Of a DNA stretch of 64,000 bases, positions 51,767 to 60,691 are shown piece by piece; the stretch's first letter is position 1; every line of letters starts with the position of its first letter. The translations under genes and the position numbers were made by a program. The DNA is from Rhodospirillales bacterium (lineage in GTDB: Bacteria > Pseudomonadota > Alphaproteobacteria > ATCC43930 > CGMCC-115725): assembly GCA_028291405.1 (NCBI GenBank), contig JAQGID010000265.1, forward strand, positions 62,001 to 126,000. The letters are read 5' to 3'. The notes beneath the pieces are model-generated. The model was not told where the DNA came from, ran no database searches, and saw nothing but the letters and a program-made list of their open reading frames with translations.

Positions 51767-53716
51767 TCAGCCGTGGACCGCACGGCGCTTGCGCCGTTGC
51801 AGCCGGACGATGCCGAGGATGATGGCGACGATCACAAGGAGGACCGGGATGAGCGCGACGTCGGCGAAGACGAGGCGCGACTTGAGACGCCGGATGTCCT
51901 GGTTGAGCCGAAGCTGGACGTCGCGCAGCTGCTGGCGCGTCTGCACCATCTCCTTGCGGAAATTGTCCAGCGTCGTGGTCTGCTCGGCGTTGAGGACGAC
52001 GTTGCCGGATTTGTCGCTTTGCAAATCCTTGATCTTCGCCTGGGTGTCCTTGAGCTTGTCCTGCAGCTCCTTCTCTTGCGCGCTGTACCGGTTGTCGGCG
52101 TCGCGCTGCAGAGTCTGGACGACTTCGAAGGGTCGCGCCGAGGTGCCGCGGCTGCGCAGGCTGATGAGGTCGTTGCCGCCGGCCAGCACCTCGATCGCAT
52201 TGGCGACGAGATCGGCGTTGTTGGCGTTCGGCACCGCGACGCGCTGGCCGAAGAAATCCGAGGTCTGGACCCAGAAGCGGTCGGCGAGCATGTCGCTGTC
52301 GGCGACGACGACGACGTTGATCGGCTGCGCCGCCTCCTTGAGCTGCGGGTCGCTGGGCTTTGCATCGCTCTTGGCGTCGGCGGCGGCCTTGTCGTCCTTC
52401 GGCGGGTCCTCGCCGGGCTTCGCCTCCGCTTTCGGCGGACCATCCGGGAAGGCCGTCGCGGCGGGGCCGGTGATATGCGCCGCCAGGGTCAGCTTCTTGT
52501 TGTCGGGCTTGAAGTCGTGAAGCAGCCCGGCGACGTCGGGCATTCCGACGAGCTTCTCGGCCGGAATCTGCTCGGAATCGGTGGAGGTCGAGATCAGCGG
52601 CTCGAACTTCGTCTTGGCGCCCTCGACCGGCTGCAGCACGCCGGCGCTCGCCATGTTGATCTGGGTCAGCGCGGCGCTGATGATGTCGTCCTTGTTGATG
52701 TTCGCCGCCTTGAGGGTCAGCCAGGCGACGTAATCGACTGGCTGGACCTTGCCGTAGCCGCCGGCATTGACCTTGCGGGCGGCGCGGCGGTCGCCGGCGA
52801 CCATGTTCGGGACCATCTCGAAGCCCCAGGCCTTGAAGAGCTTGTCGAGGTTGCTCGACGATTGCTGCGGCATCTGGCCCATCTGGCTCGGCCGCGCCTG
52901 GGCGATCTCGGAATTCGGATCGACGAAGACGAGCGCCCGCCCGCCGCGCAGCACGAACTGGTCGACTGCGTATTGCGTCTTGTCGGAAAGATGCGTCGGG
53001 TGGACGATCCACAGGACGTCGATGTCGGGCGCGATCTTGTCGAGGTCGCTGCCGATGGTGCGGACCTCGAAGAGCGGGCGGAGCTGCGCCATGATCGCGA
53101 AGGGCTGCATCGGCTGGCCCTGCATCGCCGCCATGTAGTCGCCTTCGAGCGGCAGATCGGTGATGAGGCCGACGACCGTCTTCTTGGGCTTGGCGAGGGC
53201 GAGCACCAGCTTCGTCAGATCGTATTCGAGGAAGCGCTCGCGCTCCGGCTGGAAGAAGGGGATGACCTGCTGGTCGTCGGTCGAGTTGGTCGCGGCGAGG
53301 CCGAAATAGACCTGCTCGCCGCTCTGGTCGAGCGGCACGCCCTGCAGGCCGAAGGCGGTGGCGCGATCTTCCTCGGCGGAATAGGCCGGTGGGTCGATGA
53401 TCTGGAGCTGCAGCTTGCCCTTGGCGAGCGAGGTATATTCCTCGAGCATCTCGCGGACGCGCTGCGCGTAGAGCCCGTAGGTCGGGACCTCGTCGCCGAG
53501 CTTCTTCGAGTAGTAGAAGCGCAAGGTGATCGGCTCGTCGATCTTGGCGAGCGTGGCGCGCGAGCCGGACGAGAGCGTGTAGAGATGCTGCTGCGTCAGA
53601 TCGGCCCGCGCCGAGCGCAGCGTCCCGTCGGCGACGACGTTGATGCCGACGAGCAGGATGATGGCGCAGACGAGGGCGAGGATCGCGGCGGCGGAGCGGG
53701 AGGCGAAGAGTTTCAT
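51767..53716 (-). CDS. GldG-like ABC-system extracytoplasmic protein
   Basis: A 649-aa protein. An N-terminal helix (ILALVCAIILLVGINVV) is followed by GldG/ABC_transp_aux features: DLTQQHLYTLSSGSRATLAKI near residues 39-59, then a large domain resembling IFT52/GldG (VLWIVHPTHLSDKTQYAVDQF near 235-255, LVFVDPNSE near 268). A Lys/Asp/Pro-rich linker is near 430-460, a coiled coil near 550-610, and a second C-terminal membrane helix (VALIPVLLVIVAIILGIV). It is anchored at both ends with a periplasmic body. Second last of the four-gene ABC operon. Confidence 0.92.
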   Translation of the reverse strand: MKLFASRSAAAILALVCAIILLVGINVVADGTLRSARADLTQQHLYTLSSGSRATLAKIDEPITLRFYYSKKLGDEVPTYGLYAQRVREMLEEYTSLAKGKLQLQIIDPPAYSAEEDRATAFGLQGVPLDQSGEQVYFGLAATNSTDDQQVIPFFQPERERFLEYDLTKLVLALAKPKKTVVGLITDLPLEGDYMAAMQGQPMQPFAIMAQLRPLFEVRTIGSDLDKIAPDIDVLWIVHPTHLSDKTQYAVDQFVLRGGRALVFVDPNSEIAQARPSQMGQMPQQSSSNLDKLFKAWGFEMVPNMVAGDRRAARKVNAGGYGKVQPVDYVAWLTLKAANINKDDIISAALTQINMASAGVLQPVEGAKTKFEPLISTSTDSEQIPAEKLVGMPDVAGLLHDFKPDNKKLTLAAHITGPAATAFPDGPPKAEAKPGEDPPKDDKAAADAKSDAKPSDPQLKEAAQPINVVVVADSDMLADRFWVQTSDFFGQRVAVPNANNADLVANAIEVLAGGNDLISLRSRGTSARPFEVVQTLQRDADNRYSAQEKELQDKLKDTQAKIKDLQSDKSGNVVLNAEQTTTLDNFRKEMVQTRQQLRDVQLRLNQDIRRLKSRLVFADVALIPVLLVIVAIILGIVRLQRRKRRAVHG

Positions 53717-53726
53717 GATACGCGCC

Positions 53727-54461
53727 TCAGGCCGCTTTCTTGAGATCGACGATCACGGCGTTGGCGAGCAGGAAGACGCCGATCACCGAGAAGAAGAAGA
53801 CGGCGTCGCGCGCGTCGATGACGCCGCGCGTGATCGCGTTGAAATGCGTGAAGAAGCTGAAGGACGCGATAGTCCGGGTCAGCGCCTCGGGCGCCCAGCT
53901 CTGGATGAAGCCGAGCACGATCGGCGAGCCGCTGACGGTGAAGACGAAGCAGACGGCGGCGGTGATGACGAAGGCGATCACCTGGTTCTTGCTGAGCGCC
54001 GACAGGCAGGCGCCGATCGCGAGGAAGGCGCCGGCCATCAGGAAGCTGCCGATGTAGCTCGCCAGGATGACGCCGTTGTCGGGAGATCCCAGATAGTTGA
54101 CGGTGATCCAGAACGGGAAGGTCAGCACCAGGGCGATGCCGGCGAAGGCCCAGGCGGCGAGGAACTTGCCGAGCACCGCGGCGATCATCGTGATCGGCAG
54201 GGTGAGGAACAGCTCGATCGTGCCGCTGCGCCGCTCCTCGGCCCAGAGCCGCATCGAAAGCGCCGGGATGAGGACGAGGTAGAGCCACGGGTGGAAGCTG
54301 AAGAAGGGCTGCAGATCCGCCTGGCCGCGCTCGAAGAAATCGCCGAGGAAGAAGGTCAGGGCGCCGGCGAGGACGAGAAAGATGACGATGAAGACATAGG
54401 CGAGCGGCGTCGCGAAATAGCTCGCGAGTTCACGCCGGAATATCGTGCCGATGCTGCGCAT
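53727..54461 (-). CDS. ABC-2 type permease (GldF-like)
   Basis: A 244-aa inner-membrane permease with six helices. ABC-2 features are the N-terminal FRRELASYFATPLAYVFI, the LWAEERRSGTIELFLTLPIT loop near residues 72-91 and a C-terminal FFFSVIGVFLLANAVIV helix. The gene starts 19 bases after the ATPase stop and ends 10 bases before the GldG-like start. Confidence 0.93.
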   Translation of the reverse strand: MRSIGTIFRRELASYFATPLAYVFIVIFLVLAGALTFFLGDFFERGQADLQPFFSFHPWLYLVLIPALSMRLWAEERRSGTIELFLTLPITMIAAVLGKFLAAWAFAGIALVLTFPFWITVNYLGSPDNGVILASYIGSFLMAGAFLAIGACLSALSKNQVIAFVITAAVCFVFTVSGSPIVLGFIQSWAPEALTRTIASFSFFTHFNAITRGVIDARDAVFFFSVIGVFLLANAVIVDLKKAA

Positions 54462-54480
54462 TGCTGGTTCTCGGGAGATT

Positions 54481-55413
54481 TCAGTGGGCGGTGGTGATCT
54501 GGCGGAAGACGTCGTCGAGCCGGCCGCGCTCGACGCTGATCGCCGTCGGCTCCCAGCGGTTGTTGCGCAGCAGATCGCCGACCGACCCGATGATCGAGGA
54601 GCCGTGAAGCGGAATGATCATCAGCGCGTCGCCCTCGGCTTCGGCGAGGCTCTCGACCTCGTCGACCCCCGGCAGCAGGCGGATCGCGGCGGCGGCTGGG
54701 CCTTGATCGGCGGGGGCGAGGACGAGGCGGACGGCGTTGTGATAGCGCGAACGCGCCTCGAGGGCGCCGGGCGTGCCGTCGGCGAGCAGCTTGCCGTGGG
54801 CGATGATCATGGCGCGGCTGCAGACCGCGTCGACCTCCTCGAGGAGATGCGTCGAGATGATGATCGCCTTGTCGGCCGACATCTCGGCGATGAGGCGGCG
54901 CACCTGGTGCTTCTGGTTGGGGTCGAGCCCGTCGGTCGGCTCGTCCATGATGAGAACGTCGGGATCGTGGAGCAGCGCCTGGGCCAGGCCGACGCGGCGC
55001 TTGAACCCCTTCGACAGCGTCTCGATCGGCTGATAGAGAACGTCGCCGAGATCGACGCGTTCGACCGCGAGGGCGACGCGGCGGCGCGCCTCGGCGCCGG
55101 AGAAGCCGCGGATATGGGCGATGAAATCGAGGAACCCGGCGGAGGTCATGTCGGGATAGGCCGGCGCGCCCTCGGGGAGATAGCCGATCCGCCGCTTGAC
55201 CGCGATCGGGTCGCGGGTCACGTCGGCGCCGCAGACGATCGCGGTGCCGGAAGACGGCGCGAGGAAGCCGGTGATCATCTTCATCGTCGTCGATTTGCCG
55301 GCGCCGTTCGGGCCGAGGAAGCCGAGGACCTCGCCGCGCCGGACGGTGAAGCTGACGTCGTCGACGGCCACGATCGGGCCGAAATGCTTGGCGAGGCGCT
55401 TGACCTCGATCAT
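54481..55413 (-). CDS. ABC transporter ATP-binding protein (GldA-like)
   Basis: A 310-aa ATPase. Walker A is GPNGAGKST near residue 36, the Q-loop YLPEGAPAYPDM near 83, the signature LSKGFKRRVGLAQ near 132 (LSKGF in place of LSGGQ, usual in this exporter group), and Walker B VLIMDEPTDGLDP near 152, with the switch His in STHLLEEVD. A C-terminal extension of about 90 residues is typical of GldA-type proteins. ATG 55413 is used; a TTG three codons upstream has a better-spaced GGAG and cannot be excluded. First gene of the operon. Confidence 0.94.
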   Translation of the reverse strand: MIEVKRLAKHFGPIVAVDDVSFTVRRGEVLGFLGPNGAGKSTTMKMITGFLAPSSGTAIVCGADVTRDPIAVKRRIGYLPEGAPAYPDMTSAGFLDFIAHIRGFSGAEARRRVALAVERVDLGDVLYQPIETLSKGFKRRVGLAQALLHDPDVLIMDEPTDGLDPNQKHQVRRLIAEMSADKAIIISTHLLEEVDAVCSRAMIIAHGKLLADGTPGALEARSRYHNAVRLVLAPADQGPAAAAIRLLPGVDEVESLAEAEGDALMIIPLHGSSIIGSVGDLLRNNRWEPTAISVERGRLDDVFRQITTAH

Positions 55414-55641
55414 GTCAGACAAACCCCAATCTCCGTCCCTCTTTTGTGCCGAGCCGTCAGTGCACAGGAATAGCCCGGTTCTTCAGCCGGTCTTTATAGC
55501 TGGACCTCTGCCGGTCGACTACATCGACGAGGGGGTTTATGCGAAGAGGCAGGATTTGCAAGTTAATTTGATTTCATACTCGATACTCGACGGCGCCGGG
55601 AGATCGCTCGGCGAGGGTGGTGCAACGGTGGGGGCGACAGG

Positions 55642-57333
55642 GTGGTAAGGCGCGCTCGGCTGATCTCTGGGCTGATCATGTTCAGCTACCTGGTCAGCCA
55701 TTTCTTCAACCATAGCCTCGGCCTCATCTCGCTCGACGCGATGGAGGCGGCGCTCTACTGGATCTTCCGCTTCTGGACCAGCTGGCCGGGCAGCATCGCG
55801 CTCTACGGCGCCTTTCTGACGCATTTCCTGCTGGCGCTCTACGCGCTCTGGGCGCGCCGTAGCCTGCGTTTGAGCCGCACCGAGATCGTGCAATACGCGC
55901 TCGGCTTTCTCGTTCCGCTGATGCTTGCGGACCATGTCGTCGGGACGCGCGTCTCCGATGCTTTCTACAAATCCAACTTCGGCTACTACCGCTCGCTCCT
56001 CACGGTCTATTTCCACGAGGATACTCCTCGAGGCGTGGTGCAGGCCGTCGTTCTCGTCGTCGCCTGGGTGCACGGCTGTATCGGCTTGCGCTTCTGGCTG
56101 CGCCTCAAGCCGTGGTACGAGCGGGCGCAGCCCTTCCTCTATGCCTTCGCGCTGCTGCTGCCCGTCTGCGCGCTGCTCGGCTATTACGTCGCCGGCCGTC
56201 ATGTCGCCGTGCTGGCGCAGGATCCCGCCTGGGTGGCGCAGACCTTCCAGGAAGACTATCGGCCGCCGCTGGCTGATCAGCAACAGCTGGAAAAGATCGC
56301 CGTCCTCCTGCGCCTGTTCTTCATCGCCTCGATCGGCGGTGTGCTGCTGGCGCGGCTGGCGCGGCGACGCTGGCAGAGGCGCCACGGCGTCTCGCGGGTG
56401 ACATATCCCGACGGGCGCTTCGTCGACATCGCCCGCGGCTTCAGCGTGCTCGAGGCGAGCCGGCTGCTCGGCGTGCCGCATGCCGCGGTCTGCGGCGGGC
56501 GCGGCCGCTGCTCGACTTGTCGCGTGCGGGTCCAGGGCAATCCCGCCGCGCTGCCGCCGCCCTCGGCCGAAGAGGCGAAGGTGCTGCGCCGCATCGCCGC
56601 CGGTCCGATGGTGCGCCTCGCCTGCCAGCTGCGGCCGCTCGGCGATCTGCGCGTGACGCCGCTGCTGCCGCCCTTCGCGCAGGCCAAGGACGGTTTCCCG
56701 CGTCCCGGCATCACGCAGGGCGGCGAGCGCGAGATCGCCATCATGTTCGCCGATCTTCGTGACTTCACCCGCCTTGCCGAGACGCGGCTGCCCTATGACG
56801 TTGTCTTCATCCTCAACCGCTATTTCGCGGCGATGGGCCATGCCGTCGAGGAAGCCGGTGGCCATCTCGACAAGTTCATCGGCGATGGCGTCATGGCGCT
56901 GTTCGGTATCGAGAGCGGCAAACGCGAGGCTTGCCGCGCGGCGCTGGATGCCGCGGCACTGATGTCGAAGCGGCTGGTCGAGCTCAATCGCGCGCTGGAG
57001 CACGATCTCGACACGCCGCTGCGCATCGGCATCGGCCTGCATTTCGGGCCGACGATCGTCGGCGAGATCGGCTACGGCAAGGCCATCTCGCTGACCGCGG
57101 TCGGCGATGCCGTCAATATCGCGAGCCGGCTCGAGACCGCCACCAAGGAATATGCCTGCGAGCTTGTCGTTTCGGAGGAGCTGATCGACTGCGCCGGTGC
57201 CGACCTCACCGCGTTTCCACGCCATGAGATCGAGATCCGCGGCCGGCGGCAGCCGCTCGCCGTCCGCACCCTCGTCGAGGCACGCGAGCTGCCCGAGCCC
57301 GGCGCGCCGGCGGCCGCCGTACCGGCGAAGTGA
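55642..57333 (+). CDS. Adenylate cyclase fused to membrane helices and a 2Fe-2S ferredoxin domain
   Basis: A 563-aa protein starting at GTG 55642. Residues 1-250 hold several membrane helices; the first pair (SYLVSHFFNHSLGLISL and IALYGAFLTHFLLALYALW) carry His residues spaced like the haem ligands of SDH-type cytochrome b anchors. Residues about 255-345 form a plant-type 2Fe-2S ferredoxin: CGGRGRCSTC near 284-293 with a last Cys in LACQL near 330. Residues about 370-560 are a class III cyclase: IMFADLRDFTRL near 374 and DKFIGDGVMALFG near 412 give the metal Asp residues, and TAVGDAVNIASRLE near 484 the transition-state Asn/Arg. The likely role is to make cAMP in response to redox state. It is divergent from the ABC operon across 228 AT-richer bases. 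Confidence 0.9.
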   Translation: MVRRARLISGLIMFSYLVSHFFNHSLGLISLDAMEAALYWIFRFWTSWPGSIALYGAFLTHFLLALYALWARRSLRLSRTEIVQYALGFLVPLMLADHVVGTRVSDAFYKSNFGYYRSLLTVYFHEDTPRGVVQAVVLVVAWVHGCIGLRFWLRLKPWYERAQPFLYAFALLLPVCALLGYYVAGRHVAVLAQDPAWVAQTFQEDYRPPLADQQQLEKIAVLLRLFFIASIGGVLLARLARRRWQRRHGVSRVTYPDGRFVDIARGFSVLEASRLLGVPHAAVCGGRGRCSTCRVRVQGNPAALPPPSAEEAKVLRRIAAGPMVRLACQLRPLGDLRVTPLLPPFAQAKDGFPRPGITQGGEREIAIMFADLRDFTRLAETRLPYDVVFILNRYFAAMGHAVEEAGGHLDKFIGDGVMALFGIESGKREACRAALDAAALMSKRLVELNRALEHDLDTPLRIGIGLHFGPTIVGEIGYGKAISLTAVGDAVNIASRLETATKEYACELVVSEELIDCAGADLTAFPRHEIEIRGRRQPLAVRTLVEARELPEPGAPAAAVPAK

Positions 57334-57336
57334 CGT

Positions 57337-58242
57337 TCAGCCGCGCTTGCCGGTGCCGGTGCGGGCGAGGCCGATCCCGGCGAGCACCGCGGCGCCCCCG
57401 AAGAACTGCAGCATGCCGAGACGCTCGCCGAAGAGGGCCCAGGCGAGCAGCGCCGCGGCGACCGGCTGGACCATCAGGCTGATCGACGAGAGCGCCGCCG
57501 GCAGATGCGCCATCGCGTAGGTGATGAGGCTCTGGCCGGCGAGCTGGCAGATCAAGGCGACGGCGACGAGCACCAGCCAGCCGCTCCCGGTGACAGGCAG
57601 CAGCCGCTCGCCCAGCGCGATCGCCATGACGAGCAGCGCGATCGTCGCGACGGCGCCGCTGCAGAGCATGATCTGCGCCGTCGAGCAGGAGCCGCGGAGC
57701 TGCTTCACGGTCAGCTGATAGGCGGCGTAGAGAAACGCCGCGACGAGCGCGATGCCGTCGCCGCGGACGCCGCTGCCGGCGGCGAGACCGAGCGAGGCGC
57801 GGACCAGCAAGGCGGCGCCGACGATCGCCAGCGCGAGGCCGGCGAAATACGGCAGGCGCAGGCGCTCGCCGAAGAGTGCCCAGGCCGCCAGACCGACGAG
57901 GATCGGCGCGAGATTGACCAGGAAGGTCGAGTTCGCGACGCTCGTCGACTCGACCGAAAGGTGCCAGAGTCCGAGGTCTCCGGCGAAGAACAACCCGGCG
58001 AGGGCGAGGAGCAGCCTCGGCGGCGGTGCCGCTGTGGCGGGACGCGCCGCCTCGGCGCGCGCCCAGAGCGCAGCGACGGGCAGCGACAGGAGGACGCGCC
58101 AGAAAGCCGTCGCGACCGGACCGGTCTCCGAGATGCGGACGAAGATCGGGGCGAAGGCGATGCTGAGGGCGCCGGCGATCAACGCCGCCAGCGCCCAGGC
58201 TTCGCCGGGGCCGCTTCTCTCGTCCGAAATCGTGTCGCTCAT
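57337..58242 (-). CDS. EamA/DMT-family transporter
   Basis: A 301-aa inner-membrane protein with ten predicted helices in two EamA repeats: LSIAFAPIFVRISETGPVATAFWR near residues 27-50, and LITYAMAHLPAALSSISLMVQPVAAALLAWALFGE in the second. The second repeat's end, ALFGERLGMLQFFGGAAVLAG, echoes the first. DMT proteins export metabolites or amino acids; no substrate can be assigned. ATG 58242 was chosen over an upstream extension. It converges on the cyclase gene (3-base gap) and is divergent from the Rieske gene at 58329. Confidence 0.92.
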   Translation of the reverse strand: MSDTISDERSGPGEAWALAALIAGALSIAFAPIFVRISETGPVATAFWRVLLSLPVAALWARAEAARPATAAPPPRLLLALAGLFFAGDLGLWHLSVESTSVANSTFLVNLAPILVGLAAWALFGERLRLPYFAGLALAIVGAALLVRASLGLAAGSGVRGDGIALVAAFLYAAYQLTVKQLRGSCSTAQIMLCSGAVATIALLVMAIALGERLLPVTGSGWLVLVAVALICQLAGQSLITYAMAHLPAALSSISLMVQPVAAALLAWALFGERLGMLQFFGGAAVLAGIGLARTGTGKRG

Positions 58243-58328
58243 GGTTGTGCTTCGTCCGTTGCGGATTGACCGCACCCTGAATACGCCGTTCAATGACAAA
58301 AAGCCGCTTGCTCGGGAGGAACGCGACC

Positions 58329-59354
58329 ATGTTCCTGAAGAATCACTGGTATGTCGCGGCTGAAGCCGATGAGATCGGCGCGGCGCCACTCGGCCGGATC
58401 ATCCTCGACGAGCCGGTCGTGCTCTATCGCAAATCGGACGGCAGCGCGGTCGCGTTGGAGGACCGTTGCTGCCATCGCCGGGCGCCGCTGCACAAGGGCA
58501 CGGTGGTCGGCGACGCGCTGCAATGCGGCTATCACGGCTTCACCTTCGACGCGGCGGGAACCTGCGTCGCGGTTCCCGGGCTTGCCGGTCCGCCGCCGCG
58601 CGAGGCACGCGTGCGCTCCTATCCGGTCTGCGAGCGGCACCGCTATCTCTTCATCTGGATGGGCGATCCGGCGCTCGCCGACCCGGCGATGGTTCCCGAC
58701 CTCCACACCCACGGCGATCCCGGCTGGGCGGCGACCGGCGAGCGCATGCCGGTCGCGGCGAACTACCAGCTCATCGTCGACAATCTCGTCGATCTCCAGC
58801 ACGTCGCCTTCGTCCACCGCGGCACCATCGGCACCGACGACAGTGACGCGACGCTGAGCCTCGACCGCGGCGACGGCTTCGTCCGGCTGACGCGATGCGC
58901 GGTCGACGTGCCGACCACCCCGATCTACCGCAAGCAGGGGTTCGGCGAGCGCTGCAGCCAGACCAAGATCATCACCTTCACGCCGCCGGGCAACGTCACG
59001 ATCGAGATCACGACGAACGAGATGCAAATCGCCGGGCGGGAGCCCCTGAGTTCGCATATCCTCATCGTCAACGCGATGACGCCGGAGACCGCGCGCAGCA
59101 GCCATTACTTCTGGGCGAGCACGCGCGACTTCGACATCGACAATCAGCAGATGACGGCGTTCTTCCACCGCGAGACCCTGCGGGCGTTCAATGAGGACAA
59201 GGACATCCTCGAGGCGCAGCAGAAATGCATCGACCTCGATCCCGAGGCGCCCATTGTCCACGTGCCCGCCGATATCGGCAGCATCCAGGCGCGGCGGATG
59301 ATGACGCAACTGATCGAGGGAGAGAAGCCCGGCCACGGCATCGCGGCGGAGTAG
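58329..59354 (+). CDS. Single-component-type Rieske oxygenase (vanillate demethylase-like)
   Basis: A 341-aa oxygenase starting MFLKNHWYVAAEADEI. The Rieske cluster is CCHRRAPLHKG near residue 46 with CGYHGFTFD near 66. The mononuclear iron site is DNLVDLQHVAFVH near 150-162. Size and layout fit VanA/dicamba-demethylase-like oxygenases that work as homotrimers with a separate reductase, which is not encoded nearby. ATG 58329 follows GGGAGGAA by 8 bases. Substrate unknown; O-demethylation or ring hydroxylation are both plausible. Confidence 0.93.
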   Translation: MFLKNHWYVAAEADEIGAAPLGRIILDEPVVLYRKSDGSAVALEDRCCHRRAPLHKGTVVGDALQCGYHGFTFDAAGTCVAVPGLAGPPPREARVRSYPVCERHRYLFIWMGDPALADPAMVPDLHTHGDPGWAATGERMPVAANYQLIVDNLVDLQHVAFVHRGTIGTDDSDATLSLDRGDGFVRLTRCAVDVPTTPIYRKQGFGERCSQTKIITFTPPGNVTIEITTNEMQIAGREPLSSHILIVNAMTPETARSSHYFWASTRDFDIDNQQMTAFFHRETLRAFNEDKDILEAQQKCIDLDPEAPIVHVPADIGSIQARRMMTQLIEGEKPGHGIAAE

Positions 59355-59383
59355 AGCTCGGCGCCGAGACTGAATGAGTGCGA

Positions 59384-59773
59384 TCAGCGGACGGCGATGA
59401 TCGCGAAGCCGCGGACCTTCTCCCAGACGCGATCGGCGGTCAGCACCGGCAAGTCTCGTGACTGAGCCGTCGCAAGGCAGGCGCGGTCGCCGAGCGAAAG
59501 TCCAAGATGCTTGGTGGGCGCGCGCAAGGCGGCTGCCCGCATGGCGATGTCGCGATCAAAATCGGCTATGACAAGGTTGAAGCCGAGGGCCTCCACATCG
59601 GCCACCGCCTCCTCGACTGTCGCCCCGAGATTGACCATTTTCGACAAAGTCTCGGCGAGATTGACGGTTGAGAGGATGCCGTTTTCAAAGGCGGCGCGGG
59701 GAGCCGAAAGCTGTTCATCGAAGATGAAAGCCAGCAGCGCCGATGCGTCGATCACCGCAGGGACGTCACTCAT
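59384..59773 (-). CDS. VapC-family PIN-domain toxin
   Basis: A 129-aa PIN-domain ribonuclease. The acidic active site is present: VIDASALLAFI (Asp near residue 8), NLAETLSKM (Glu near 39), LGDRACLATA (Asp near 97), and LTADRVWEKV (Asp near 115). It starts inside the 3' end of the antitoxin gene (8-base overlap), the usual type II arrangement. VapC toxins cleave tRNA or rRNA and are held inactive by the partner. Confidence 0.93.
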   Translation of the reverse strand: MSDVPAVIDASALLAFIFDEQLSAPRAAFENGILSTVNLAETLSKMVNLGATVEEAVADVEALGFNLVIADFDRDIAMRAAALRAPTKHLGLSLGDRACLATAQSRDLPVLTADRVWEKVRGFAIIAVR

Positions 59774-60017
59774 GCTTGGCAGCGTCGCGTCGCTCAGCCA
59801 AGAATTCGTCGACGATTTTGCGACCGCGCGACAGCCGCCGGTATTTCTCCTGTACGCGCGCTGCCGCAGCATCGAGGCTCCGGATGCGAACCTCGCCGTC
59901 GCAAACCTCGAGAACGACCTCGGATCCCGGCACGATCCCCGCTGCAGAGCGCAGATCCGACGGAATCACGAGGCGCCCCTGCTGATTGATCCGCGTTCGA
60001 TAGGCGGTCACGGTCAT
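59766..60017 (-). CDS. AbrB/MazE-family antitoxin
   Basis: An 83-aa protein. The swapped-hairpin DNA-binding domain is TAYRTRINQQGRLVIPSDLR near residues 4-23 and continues through GSEVVLEVCDGEVRIRS. A helical C-terminus (VQEKYRRLSRG, IVDEFLAERRD) should wrap the toxin. ATG 60017 has GGAG almost touching it; the GTG two codons later would have better spacing. The promoter side holds three copies of TGTGTCAC, a likely autoregulatory operator. Confidence 0.9.
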   Translation of the reverse strand: MTVTAYRTRINQQGRLVIPSDLRSAAGIVPGSEVVLEVCDGEVRIRSLDAAAARVQEKYRRLSRGRKIVDEFLAERRDAAKHE

Positions 60018-60024
60018 CTCCGTT

Positions 60025-60090
60025 TGTGTCACACACAATAAATAGTGACACAATATGGAGACTGGGGGCAAGGAACGTAATATGTGTCAC
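60025..60090 (-). promoter_or_regulatory. Predicted toxin-antitoxin operator: three TGTGTCAC octamers
   Basis: TGTGTCAC at 60025-60032 and its inverse GTGACACA at 60045-60052 form a palindrome with a 12-base AT-rich centre. A third copy, TGTGTCAC, lies at 60083-60090. The array covers the region just upstream of the antitoxin start, where AbrB-type antitoxins bind to repress their own operon. Confidence 0.75.
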
Positions 60091-60124
60091 AAAGCCGGAG
60101 CGTCGCGGCGCGTGCGGGAGCTGG

Positions 60125-60691
60125 CTATTTCGCGAGCGCCGTCTCGATCGCGCCGGTGATCGCCGCATCGGTCGGGCGCACCTTCGAGGGCCAAGCGCCG
60201 GCGAGGCTCCCATCTGCCGCAATCAGGTATTTGTGGAAATTCCAGCGCGGCGCGGCGGCTTCGCCGAGTTCCGCGGCAATCCAGCGGAACAGCGGGTGCG
60301 CGTCCTTGCCGACGACCGTCTGTTTCTCGGTCAGCGGGAAATCGACCGCGTAATTGCCTTCGCAGAATTGCTTGATCTCGGCGGCGCTGCCGGGCTCCTG
60401 CGCGCCGAAATCGTTCGACGGGACGCCGAGCACGACGAGGCCGCGCGCGCGATAGCTCTGCCAGACCGCCTCGAGATCCTGGTATTGCGGCGTGTAACCG
60501 CAGAACGAGGCGGTGTTGACGACGAGGACCGGATGGCCGCGCCACTGCGCCAGCGGCAGCTTTTCACCCTCGATCGAGGTGAATTCGAAATCGAAACCGC
60601 TCATGGGCCCATGCTCCGCTGTGATCGCCGGGGATGACGCCGCGCCGGCGCAGACCACCGCCGCGACGAGGAGAGTTGCCAATCGTTTCAC
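60125..60691 (-). CDS. Glutathione peroxidase family protein, exported
   Basis: A 188-aa peroxidase starting at GTG 60691, with GAGGTG upstream. The first roughly 30 residues form a signal peptide (KRLATLLVAAVVCAGAASS). The catalytic Cys is in NTASFCGYTPQY near residue 69, the Gln in GVPSNDFGAQEPG near 104, and the Trp in RWNFHKYLI near 156, completing the Cys-Gln-Trp triad. A Cys in place of selenocysteine is normal in bacteria, and such enzymes usually take electrons from thioredoxin. The site of action would be periplasmic. It is divergent from the Rieske gene at 60807. Confidence 0.92.
   Translation of the reverse strand: MKRLATLLVAAVVCAGAASSPAITAEHGPMSGFDFEFTSIEGEKLPLAQWRGHPVLVVNTASFCGYTPQYQDLEAVWQSYRARGLVVLGVPSNDFGAQEPGSAAEIKQFCEGNYAVDFPLTEKQTVVGKDAHPLFRWIAAELGEAAAPRWNFHKYLIAADGSLAGAWPSKVRPTDAAITGAIETALAK

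Noticed and set aside
51563-53743. 726-codon plus-strand frame opposite the GldG and DUF4340 genes
   Set aside because: Codon shadow of two well-defined minus-strand genes. The Leu/Asp/Arg-rich translation has no recognisable fold and spans their intergenic gap.
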